Below, piece after piece: positions 7,469 through 14,100 of a DNA stretch of 16,491 nt (the first letter of the stretch is position 1; each line of letters begins with the position of its first letter). The notes beneath the pieces were generated by a model. It did not search any database, was not told the DNA's origin, and saw only the letters and a list, made by a program, of their open reading frames with translations. This DNA is from Syntrophus sp. (in: bacteria) (GTDB lineage: Bacteria; Desulfobacterota; Syntrophia; Syntrophales; UBA5619). Both the position numbers and the translations under genes were made by a program. The DNA lies in the NCBI GenBank assembly GCA_013824905.1, contig PNOO01000026.1, positions 1-16,491 on the forward strand, read 5' to 3'.

Positions 7469-8251
7469 TCATTCTTCCACGATGGCCACCGGCCGGCACC
7501 ACCCCGCACTCGCCCCTTTGATCTTGATCGGAAAACAGCAAACGGTAAAACCATGAGGCATGCCGATGGCAACCAGGTTGGCCATTTTTTCCATATGGCA
7601 ATATCCGATTTCAATCCCCGCAAAATGGGCTTCCCATATGACTTTGGGATCGCCCGTTTCCCGGAATTCTTTGGCCAAGAACGGCAAGGGGCGATCCCAG
7701 CTCCAGGCATCAATGCCCACTACCTTGACGCCTTTCTCGAGGAGAAAAAGAGTGCTCTCCCGGTCCATGCCGGCACCCTTGACGAGGTACTGCAGAGTAC
7801 CCCAGGCTTGGTCGGCACCGGTTTGAACCAGTACGATGTCCAGCGGTTTCAGTTCATAGCGGATGCGCTCCAACTCTGCTTTTACCTCTGCAACCGTGAT
7901 CCTTTCGCCGTCTGCTTTGTGTCGGAAATCGAGGACAACGCCGTCGTTAAGACACCACTCCAACGGGATCTCGTCAATAGTCCAAGCCCGCTTGCCCTTG
8001 TCCATGGTCGGATGATAGTGGAAAGGCGCGTCCAGGTGCGTGCCGGAGTGGGAGGTTAAGGTGAGGAACTCCATCGCCCATCCCAACCTCCCCGGCAGTT
8101 GGTCTTTGGTGACTCCCGGGAAAAACTCCATCATCTGTTCGGCGCCCATTTCATGGGTGACGTAATCGACCTTGGGAATCATCATGGGAGGGTCGCTCGG
8201 AAGCCCTGGCTCAATGCTGATGCCCAGATCAATCAATCGTTTACTTCCCAT
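7469..8251 (-). CDS. Cyclase-family metal-dependent hydrolase (PF04199, kynurenine formamidase-like fold)
   Basis: A 260-residue protein of the cyclase/formamidase superfamily, metal-dependent enzymes that hydrolyse amides, cyclic amides or lactones. The metal signature HSGTHLDAPFHYH is at residues 68-80, with H68, H72 and D74 as expected ligands; the supporting DIVLVQTG (149-156) and late H/E residues around GIEIGYCHMEK fit the family. There is no signal peptide. The frame also has a GTG at 8257, but AAGGAG ends immediately before that codon and lies 5 nt upstream of the ATG at 8251, so the ATG is chosen. It is the first gene of the operon dctP-dctQ-dctM-lactonase-BKACE, placing hydrolysis of the imported compound or a pathway intermediate as its likely job. 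It is not necessarily a formamidase, since tryptophan-catabolism partners are absent. Confidence 0.85.
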   Translation of the reverse strand: MGSKRLIDLGISIEPGLPSDPPMMIPKVDYVTHEMGAEQMMEFFPGVTKDQLPGRLGWAMEFLTLTSHSGTHLDAPFHYHPTMDKGKRAWTIDEIPLEWCLNDGVVLDFRHKADGERITVAEVKAELERIRYELKPLDIVLVQTGADQAWGTLQYLVKGAGMDRESTLFLLEKGVKVVGIDAWSWDRPLPFLAKEFRETGDPKVIWEAHFAGIEIGYCHMEKMANLVAIGMPHGFTVCCFPIKIKGASAGWCRPVAIVEE

Positions 8252-8777
8252 ATTCACTCCTTCCCCTTTCTTCCTCAGGCTGAGGGTTCATGCGGAACGG
8301 TTCCCAATCCCATCGATAAAAGTGCGGGCTCAATCCCGGATGAGTTCCTCGACCGTAACAAAGTCCAGTCTCTCCTTTATTTTGTTGAGTCGAGTAGACC
8401 GGTTTCTCCCGATATACAGGTTGATGTTTGTTTACTCCGTTTACGGCTAGTTCCTGGCAATGCCAAAAGAGTCAAACATCTATCCGTTGGCACCAGCCCC
8501 TCACAGAATCGCTCACCCATATTTAGCTAAATACCAAATTTTCGAGGAAACAACATCAATGATAATGGATTGAAGTCCAGCATTTTCATCGATATTGACT
8601 ATTTGTGGATAACAGGGAAGCAACACGCAAGCCGTTAGATAAACGGGCGACGACTTACGTTGCGCCGCCCGTTGTTATCGCTACCATGTGGCTGTACGAT
8701 TATTTCCCTTCCTTCGCCTTCAACTCCTTGAATTTCGCTTGGAGCGCACTGACTTTCGCGGGATCATTAACGATGGC
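8252..8777. other. Intergenic regulatory-looking region upstream of the cyclase operon
   Basis: This 526-bp gap lies between the metallophosphoesterase stop and the cyclase start, both on the minus strand. It holds perfect dyads at 8273-8285 (CCTCAG-G-CTGAGG), 8294-8304 (GGAAC-G-GTTCC), 8455-8465 (TGGCA-A-TGCCA) and 8520-8533 (TATTTAGCTAAATA). It also contains a consensus DnaA box (8604-8612) and a hairpin at 8642-8673. On the minus strand, TTGACT at 8475-8470 could be a -35 element with the TGGCA dyad in its spacer, but no good -10 follows. No complete gene is recognised; two short coding-like remnants are listed as findings. Confidence 0.6.
8642..8673 (-). terminator. Probable terminator hairpin after the metallophosphoesterase gene
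   Basis: The arms 8663-8673 and 8642-8652 form an 11-bp stem with a 10-nt loop. The only imperfect pair is a G-U on the minus-strand RNA and an A-C mismatch on the plus strand, so the structure belongs to minus-strand transcripts. It lies about 105 nt after the metallophosphoesterase stop. The T-run after it is short (GTTTATCT), so termination may be inefficient. Confidence 0.5.
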
Positions 8778-9977
8778 TCAGATCAGATCCAGCAGGGTGA
8801 TTTCCGGCGGGGCGTTCAGACGCACCGGGGTGAATGTCGTGCCGATCCCCCGACTGACATAAAGCCGCGATGATCCGCTCCGGTAGAGCCCCTCGGGATA
8901 GGGCGTCCGGAGCTGCGCTAGACTGACACCCGCTCCCGACATCCCCAGCTTGATCTGCCCCCCGTGATAATGGCCCGACAGGGTCAGGGAAATCCCTTGA
9001 ATGGCTGCACGGGGAAAGATTTCCGGGCGGTGGGACAGGAGGATCGTCGGGACGGCGGGATCGAGTCCCTGCAGGGCAGCGTCAAGGTCCGGTTCCCCGT
9101 TGCGCAGGTCGTCGATTCCGGAGACCGCGAAGAGCCCGTACCCGGTCCGAATCATCCGGTGCTCGTTCTGCAGCAGCGGTACGCCGTACCTCCGGAAGAT
9201 CGTCTGCAACTCGCTCAGGCTTGCATACCAGTGTTCATGATTCCCCAATATGGCAAAGGTTCCATACCGGGCGCGGACGCGGGCCATCTCCTCCAGACAC
9301 CCCGGGAGAAAGGAAAGCGAGTTAGTAATATAGTCACCCGTGAGGACGAACAGGTCCGGTTGGAGGGCGATGACCCGATCGGCATAGTGCCGCATCTGTT
9401 TGCGATTCATGTAAATGCCCGCATGGATGTCGGTAAGCTGGACGACGCGCAGCGGGCATCCGAAGGGCAGCGTCGTCTCCCGGACATCGCCGTTCCTGCC
9501 GGCGTACGCCGCACCGTATCCGCTCAGCAACAGAGGAACGGCAAACAGACCGCCCGCACCCGCCTGGAGAAAAAGACGGCGGCCATCGCTGAAGGACGCG
9601 GACTCCGGTCGGCCGGCCAGCCTTCGACCGAGGCGAAGGATCAGTTGCGCCAGCCGGCCGAAGAGCTGCACGACCAGAAGAAGAAGTGCGGAAAAGATCG
9701 ACCCTACACCCCATATCGCCGGGGGATAGAAAAGACCGGCCTGCGCCGCTATGGGCGGATACACCCAGGGAATAGGCCGGTAGAGGACGAACAGATTCAC
9801 GGCAAAGATCAGGGTGAGGAACGCCCCGACCGCATTAACGGCCCGATCCTTGAAACGTTCGGAACGCTGTGAGGAGCGAATCGCACGCCGGGCGCGGAAG
9901 AAGAGATAGATCTGGGAGAGCACCGCCAGGGACAGAATCGTCCACCGAAATGCTCCGAACGGCAGTCCAGGAATCAT
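8778..9977 (-). CDS. Membrane-anchored metallophosphoesterase (YkuE/YaeI-like)
   Basis: A 399-residue protein with a calcineurin-like phosphoesterase domain in its C-terminal half. The dinuclear metal motifs are complete: DIH (183-185), GDY (214-216), GNHEH (245-249), SHRP (315-318) and GHYHGGQ (335-341). The N-terminal 160 residues hold about three membrane segments (8-28, 46-66, 87-107), then GRRLFLQAGAGG (132-143), a twin-arginine-like stretch leading into a fourth hydrophobic segment. Relatives of this type act on cell-envelope substrates such as UDP-sugar lipids or phospholipids; the substrate here is unknown. The ATG at 9977 is the only start after an upstream in-frame TGA, and no clear ribosome binding site precedes it. 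It lies 69 bp after the 193-residue membrane protein and is probably transcribed with it. Translation past the TGA would add 25 coding-like residues. Confidence 0.88.
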   Translation of the reverse strand: MIPGLPFGAFRWTILSLAVLSQIYLFFRARRAIRSSQRSERFKDRAVNAVGAFLTLIFAVNLFVLYRPIPWVYPPIAAQAGLFYPPAIWGVGSIFSALLLLVVQLFGRLAQLILRLGRRLAGRPESASFSDGRRLFLQAGAGGLFAVPLLLSGYGAAYAGRNGDVRETTLPFGCPLRVVQLTDIHAGIYMNRKQMRHYADRVIALQPDLFVLTGDYITNSLSFLPGCLEEMARVRARYGTFAILGNHEHWYASLSELQTIFRRYGVPLLQNEHRMIRTGYGLFAVSGIDDLRNGEPDLDAALQGLDPAVPTILLSHRPEIFPRAAIQGISLTLSGHYHGGQIKLGMSGAGVSLAQLRTPYPEGLYRSGSSRLYVSRGIGTTFTPVRLNAPPEITLLDLI

Positions 9978-10046
9978 AAGGTGTTTTCATTCACGGATGA
10001 AGCGATCCCACACCCGCGACGCACTCCTTTTGGGCAAAAGGGTCTT

Positions 10047-10628
10047 TCATTTTGCACGCGCTTCGCGCGTCCCCTGCATGAAGACGATGAGCGCCATGAG
10101 CAGGGCCAGGAACATGGCCGCCCCCCCGACCCATTTGATCGGGTAAAGAACGGAACTCGGCGCGCTGACGGAGAACCATCTGCACCAGAACGAGACCGTA
10201 TCGCGGATGGGATAGAGGACGACGCCCGCCACCGCAAGCCACGAAGCCCAGGCGCGCAGTTTCACACCCGCACCGCTCTGGAGCCCGACGATAACGCCGA
10301 TCGCGATGTTGAAAAGCGCGAAGATCCAGGCGTACAAACGCATGTTGTAACCCGCCTCCCGTCCGGAATTCGACACGCGGACATAGGAGGCCGGATAGTA
10401 GTTCGTAAAGTAAAGTCCGCCGGTACGATAGGCCGGTCCCTTCTTCATGTCGACGACCTGATCATCGAGCAGGTCCGGAGTCCCCTTGGCGTCGATCACG
10501 ACGGCCGCCGCCTTATCGTGAAACTGGTGCATGGAGGTTGTTTTCTCGATGAAAAAGGTCATCGAGAAATAGATCAGGATCACCAAAAAGCCGACAACTA
10601 CGTTCTTGTTACCCATCGTAAGATTCAT
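10047..10628 (-). CDS. Four-helix membrane protein of unknown function
   Basis: A 193-residue protein I do not recognise. It has one hydrophobic segment near the N-terminus (about 8-27), a hydrophilic region of about 65 residues, likely extracytoplasmic (TTSMHQFHDKAAAVVID to SNSGREAGYN), then three further helices (about 97-117, 127-143, 165-186) and a charged tail TREARAK. The hydrophilic region contains YFTNYYPASYVRVSNSG and an H-x-F-H pair but no catalytic motif that I know. The ATG at 10628 has AAAGGAGGG at 10633-10641, a strong site. It is the first gene after a near-consensus promoter and precedes the metallophosphoesterase by 69 bp, so the two may share a cell-envelope role; this is inference. 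Being coding is supported by the ribosome binding site, the promoter and a coherent membrane topology. Confidence 0.75.
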   Translation of the reverse strand: MNLTMGNKNVVVGFLVILIYFSMTFFIEKTTSMHQFHDKAAAVVIDAKGTPDLLDDQVVDMKKGPAYRTGGLYFTNYYPASYVRVSNSGREAGYNMRLYAWIFALFNIAIGVIVGLQSGAGVKLRAWASWLAVAGVVLYPIRDTVSFWCRWFSVSAPSSVLYPIKWVGGAAMFLALLMALIVFMQGTREARAK

Positions 10629-10706
10629 GGCACCCTCCTTTTGAATGATTCGAACGGACCGTTTGGGAAATTAAATCGATTGACGAGAACTTGCTTTATG
10701 ATGAAA

Positions 10707-10735
10707 ATGCTACGAAAAACGGCTTCGTATGTCAA
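10707..10735 (-). promoter_or_regulatory. Sigma70-type promoter with an internal inverted repeat, driving the membrane protein gene
   Basis: On the minus strand, TTGACA (10735-10730) and TAGCAT (10712-10707) are separated by exactly 17 nt. The inverted repeat TACGAA-N7-TTCGTA (10711-10716 and 10724-10729) fills the spacer and the edge of the -10, the ideal place for a repressor. Transcription would start near 10700, giving a 5' leader of about 70 nt that carries another perfect dyad, AACGG-A-CCGTT (10653-10663). Confidence 0.65.
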
Positions 10736-10874
10736 GAATATTCTTTTGCAATTTTAGCCCCGAAAAATAGGGTCTTTCCTCTCCGTAGCGTTAAAGTCGA
10801 TTGCTACTTTGCGGCAGGAGCCGCAGCCCCCTCGTGCCGCCGAGCGCCGGGAAGCCATCCTGTTCCGGATCAGG

Positions 10875-11240
10875 TTACTTGCGCAGAATCTCAAGGCGGC
10901 GTTTCATGGACTCGATCTCGGTCTGCTGGCCCGCGACGATCCCTTCGGCAAACTTGCGCGTGACCGGATCACGTCCGTAAATGAGCACGAGCCGGGCCAT
11001 TTCCACAGCCCCCTGGTGGTGCGGAATCATCATGGCCAGAAAATCCACATCGGGATTGCCGGTATAGCCCGGGGCGTGCATGTCGTCCATCATCTTTTCC
11101 ATGCTCGCGTCCATCGCCTGCCTGAAAATGGTGAATCCCGAGCCATATACAGCCGACGGGACGCCGTGCTGCTGATGTTCCTGCGCGTTGACGGGGGATG
11201 ACAGAAGGATGAACGCCGTCAACGAGAGAATGAATCGCAT
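10875..11240 (-). CDS. Small exported DUF305-family protein
   Basis: A 121-residue protein with a signal peptide (MRFILSLTAFILLSSPVNA, cleavage near 19) and a helical DUF305 domain, recognised by the MIPHHQGAVEMA signature (71-82) with adjacent histidines. A methionine-rich helix precedes it (AMDASMEKMMDDMH, 42-55). DUF305 proteins are ferritin-like-fold periplasmic proteins, some of which bind copper through Met/His residues; that role is plausible here but not shown. The ATG at 11240 has AAGGAGG upstream. It starts 21 bp after the dctM2 stop, so it is likely the last cistron of the LarA2-TRAP operon, although no functional link to transport is evident. A near-perfect 16-bp dyad (10859-10874) directly follows the stop, and a 6-bp GC stem with a tetraloop follows at 10810-10825; neither has a T-tract. 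Confidence 0.88.
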   Translation of the reverse strand: MRFILSLTAFILLSSPVNAQEHQQHGVPSAVYGSGFTIFRQAMDASMEKMMDDMHAPGYTGNPDVDFLAMMIPHHQGAVEMARLVLIYGRDPVTRKFAEGIVAGQQTEIESMKRRLEILRK

Positions 11241-11261
11241 AGCTGCCTCCTTGAACGCTTC

Positions 11262-12539
11262 TCAGCGTCCCATGAAAAGGTTAGGTAAGAACGTACTCAA
11301 CCAGGGAACATAGGTCACAATAGCCAGCACCACGAGGGAGACGAAAAACGGCGACCAGATGGCCCGACTCAGGCGATCGAGGGATAGTCCCGTAGAACCG
11401 CAGACCGCAAAGAGCACGGCGCCGACCGGTGGCGTGATCAAGCCCAGCACAAGGTTCAGGCAGATCACGATTCCCATGTGCACCGGATCGATCCCCAGGG
11501 AGACGGCAATGGGCGCCAGCACGGGGGTCACGATGACCAGGGCGGGGGCGGTCTCGATGGGAATTCCGATGAACAGCAGCAGGATGTTGATGAACAGCAG
11601 GATCAGCCAGGGCGATGTGGTCAGGGTGGAGATCCAATCGATCAAAAGCTGGGGGATCTGGTCCACCGCAACGATCCAGGCAAAGGGTTCCGACATGGCA
11701 ATGAGAAGCATCACCATCCCCGATTCCAGACCGGCCTTCAACAGGACATCGGGAAGATTCTTGAAATTCAGTTTCCGGTAAACAACAACCCCTACGAGGG
11801 TTGAATAAACCACTGCAACACCGGCCGCCTCGGTGGGTGTGAACATACCGCTGAGGATGCCGCCCAGGATCAGGACCGGCATGAACAGGGCGGGCACCGC
11901 CTTAGCGGCAGCAATGAGGACATCCTTACCAGGGGCTTTCACGTCCCGGGGATAGCCGCGCTTGACGGCCACGTAGTACATATAAACCATCAAGGCAGCG
12001 CCTAAAAGGAGGCCGGGAAAAACGCCGCCCAGGAACAGCGCGCCGATCGAGACATTGGCCGTGACGCCGTAGATGATGAACGGGATGCTGGGCGGGATGA
12101 TCGGTCCCATGCAGGCCGCCGTACAGGTCAGGGCGGCGGCCACATCCTCATCATAGCCCGCCTTCTTCATGGCCGGGATCATCACGACGCCAATGGCCAC
12201 TGCAGTAGCCACCGCGGCCCCGGAGATCGCCGCAAAGATGGCACAGGCTAGAATCGTGGCATGCCCCAGCCCGCCGCGGATGTGCCCCAAAAGCAGGCGG
12301 GCGAATCGCACCAGGTCCTGAGTGATCCCTCCCTCGTTCATGAGATTTCCCGCCAGCATGAACAGCGGGATGGCAAGCAGCGGGAAGGTCGCCAGGCCGC
12401 CGAAGATGGTTTGAGTCAGCGTGGTGACGGGCATGCTGCCGCTAATCAGGGCATAAACGAGAGAGCAGCCGCCCAGGGCCACGATGATGGGTGCGGAGAT
12501 GCATAACAGTCCGATAAAGGTGGTCAAAAAGACGATCAT
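11262..12539 (-). CDS. dctM: TRAP transporter large permease DctM, system 2
   Basis: A 425-residue polytopic inner-membrane protein, the typical DctM length. Motifs are PLFMLAGNLMNEGGI, GHIRGGLGHATILACAIFAAISG, PIIPPSIPFIIYG, GMFTPTEAAGVAV and LGLITPPVGAVLF. These are the core of the ion-coupled translocation subunit. The ATG at 12539 overlaps the dctQ2 stop (ATGA, 12536-12539) and has AAAGGAG upstream inside dctQ2. It is clearly different in sequence from DctM1 in this window, so the two systems are separate acquisitions or old paralogues rather than a recent duplication. The substrate is unknown; the operon partner LarA2 suggests an alpha-hydroxy acid. Confidence 0.93.
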   Translation of the reverse strand: MIVFLTTFIGLLCISAPIIVALGGCSLVYALISGSMPVTTLTQTIFGGLATFPLLAIPLFMLAGNLMNEGGITQDLVRFARLLLGHIRGGLGHATILACAIFAAISGAAVATAVAIGVVMIPAMKKAGYDEDVAAALTCTAACMGPIIPPSIPFIIYGVTANVSIGALFLGGVFPGLLLGAALMVYMYYVAVKRGYPRDVKAPGKDVLIAAAKAVPALFMPVLILGGILSGMFTPTEAAGVAVVYSTLVGVVVYRKLNFKNLPDVLLKAGLESGMVMLLIAMSEPFAWIVAVDQIPQLLIDWISTLTTSPWLILLFINILLLFIGIPIETAPALVIVTPVLAPIAVSLGIDPVHMGIVICLNLVLGLITPPVGAVLFAVCGSTGLSLDRLSRAIWSPFFVSLVVLAIVTYVPWLSTFLPNLFMGR

Positions 12540-13027
12540 TGGCCAGCTCCTTTCGGACCCAGGCCGAGGAAAATCAGGAGTTCCTCCAGCGTGAGAAAGA
12601 ACATGATAAAGAAACCCGTCGGAAGCGCTGCATAAGGGAGGCTCAGTACCAAGCCGATGGCCGGCGAGGTCTGTTTCAGATTATACAGGGTCTGGAAGAG
12701 ACCATAGCCGAACATGGCGCCGAAGAAAAAGAGCGCGCAGAGATAACTCGCCAGTTTCAGCGCCTTGGCCACAGCCGGAGGAACAGACTCCACCACCGAC
12801 GTCATGCTGATCATATAACCCTTTTTTAAGCCCACCGCGCCGCCCAGCATCGAAGCCCAGACCAGAGAATAGGTCGAGACCTCGCCGGACCAGATGGTCA
12901 TCTTCTGGAACACGTAGCGTCCGATCACCTCGTAAGGGATGACGGTGGCAATGACGGCCATGAACAGAATCGTCCCCCAGCTGCCCGCTTTGACCAGCCA
13001 TTCGTTGAACCGCTGCAGTTCGCGCAT
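12536..13027 (-). CDS. dctQ: TRAP transporter small permease DctQ, system 2
   Basis: A 163-residue protein with four membrane segments, the normal size of DctQ. It carries the family pattern YEVIGRYVFQKMTIWSGEVS after helix 1. The frame is open to 13102, but that upstream part would translate through the hairpin behind dctP2. The ATG at 13027 (MRELQRFNEW) has GGGGGAG 7 nt upstream and gives the expected short cytoplasmic N-terminus, so it is chosen. The stop overlaps the dctM2 start, indicating coupled translation. The gap from the dctP2 stop is 71 bp and contains the hairpin at 13057-13085. Confidence 0.9.
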   Translation of the reverse strand: MRELQRFNEWLVKAGSWGTILFMAVIATVIPYEVIGRYVFQKMTIWSGEVSTYSLVWASMLGGAVGLKKGYMISMTSVVESVPPAVAKALKLASYLCALFFFGAMFGYGLFQTLYNLKQTSPAIGLVLSLPYAALPTGFFIMFFLTLEELLIFLGLGPKGAGQ

Positions 13028-13050
13028 GACGCTGCTCCCCCGGATGATAA

Positions 13051-13090
13051 GAAAAAGCGCCCTTTCTGAACATTTGGAAGGGCGCCTCTT
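13051..13090 (-). terminator. Intercistronic hairpin with T-tract between dctP2 and dctQ2
   Basis: On the minus strand GCGCCCTT (13085-13078) pairs perfectly with AAGGGCGC (13064-13057) around a 13-nt loop. The right arm is followed directly by TTTTTC. The stem can extend five more pairs into the T-tract, two of them G-U. It starts 13 nt after the dctP2 stop. This is a textbook intrinsic terminator shape inside an operon, so it probably acts as a partial terminator and 3'-end stabiliser giving excess binding protein over permease. Confidence 0.7.
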
Positions 13091-13098
13091 TTGACAAA

Positions 13099-14088
13099 TC
13101 ACTTCGCGTTCATAATGGCGTCTATCTCAGCCTTGCTGAACTGTGCGCTGAATTCACTGTAGACCGGCGCCATGGCCTTTTTGAAGCTTTCGCGGTCCAC
13201 GTCTCGAACCACGGCGACCCCGCTCTTTGCCATGTCCGCCAGCTTCGCCTCTTCGGCATCGCGGTTGATCTTACGCTGGAATTTGGCCACTTCCAGGGCG
13301 GTCTTGAGGAACAGTTGTTGGTCCTCTTTGGGCATGGCGTCAAAGGTTTTTTTACTCATAAGAAATGGAGAAGGAGAGTAGACATGCGCGGTAAGAGAGA
13401 AATTCTTCTGTCCGGCATCCCACAGTTTTGAACTGTAAAAAACGGCAATCGGGTTTTCCTGGCCGTCGATGACCTTCTGCTGCAACGCCGTGAAAACCTC
13501 GCCCCAGGCCATCGGTGTGGGGTTCAATCCTGCGGTTTTCCAGGCCGCCAGGTGCACCTTGTTTTCCATCGTCCGGATTTTCAGCCCTTTGCCGTCCTCG
13601 ACCTTCTTGACCGGCCCTCTGGCGTTGGTCAGATGGCGAAATCCGTTTTCCCAGAAGGCCAGGGCTTTGATGTCGGCCTTTTCGAAGTCCTTCAGCAGTT
13701 TTTTACCGATAGCCCCGTCCAGAACCAGGTCCACATGTTTGAAATCTCTAAAAAGAAAGGGAAAGTCAAGGATGTTGATCGACGGGCTGAAGCCGCCCAG
13801 GGGGCCGGTGGATGTCACCAGCAGGTCGATCGCGCCCTGCTGAATCCCCTCGGTCATTTCGCGCTCCCCCTTGCCCAGCTGGTTGCTTGGATAGAGTTTG
13901 ATCGTGATTCGCCCTTTGGTCCTTTCCTTGATCAGGTCGGCAAACTTCTGCGCCCCTACCATGTAAGGGTGATCCATGTTCTGGGTGGATGCCAGCTTCA
14001 TCGTGGCCTTGTACTCCGCCGCTGCCACCGGTCCCGTCCATAAGATCGCCATCAGAACTGCGAGGCCCAACATGAGAACTTTTTTCAT
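13099..14088 (-). CDS. dctP: TRAP substrate-binding protein DctP, system 2
   Basis: A 329-residue exported receptor with signal peptide MKKVLMLGLAVLMAILWTG and cleavage near VAAA (21-24). It is a canonical DctP protein: LYPSNQLGKGEREMTEGIQQGAIDL split across 66-89, ENGFRHLTN (147-155), GLKIRT (168-173) with the carboxylate-binding R172, and AWGEVFTALQQKVIDGQENP. These point to an organic-acid ligand. Two close start codons exist: ATG at 14094 lies only 1-2 nt after the AAGGAGG, whereas the ATG at 14088 is 7 nt away, so the latter is chosen. The ribosome binding site overlaps the TAA stop of the upstream LarA2 gene. Together with LarA2 this suggests uptake of a hydroxy acid whose stereochemistry is then inverted; the exact ligand is unknown. 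Confidence 0.93.
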   Translation of the reverse strand: MKKVLMLGLAVLMAILWTGPVAAAEYKATMKLASTQNMDHPYMVGAQKFADLIKERTKGRITIKLYPSNQLGKGEREMTEGIQQGAIDLLVTSTGPLGGFSPSINILDFPFLFRDFKHVDLVLDGAIGKKLLKDFEKADIKALAFWENGFRHLTNARGPVKKVEDGKGLKIRTMENKVHLAAWKTAGLNPTPMAWGEVFTALQQKVIDGQENPIAVFYSSKLWDAGQKNFSLTAHVYSPSPFLMSKKTFDAMPKEDQQLFLKTALEVAKFQRKINRDAEEAKLADMAKSGVAVVRDVDRESFKKAMAPVYSEFSAQFSKAEIDAIMNAK

Positions 14089-14100
14089 TTTCATTCCTCC

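Noticed and set aside
8455..8500. Sigma54 promoter suggested by two TGGCA/TTGGCAC motifs
   Set aside because: No TTGC-like -12 element is found at the required distance on either strand.
8520..8612. Replication origin suggested by a DnaA box and A/T-rich DNA
   Set aside because: Only one box is present, with no box array and no dnaA, dnaN, gidA or similar neighbours.
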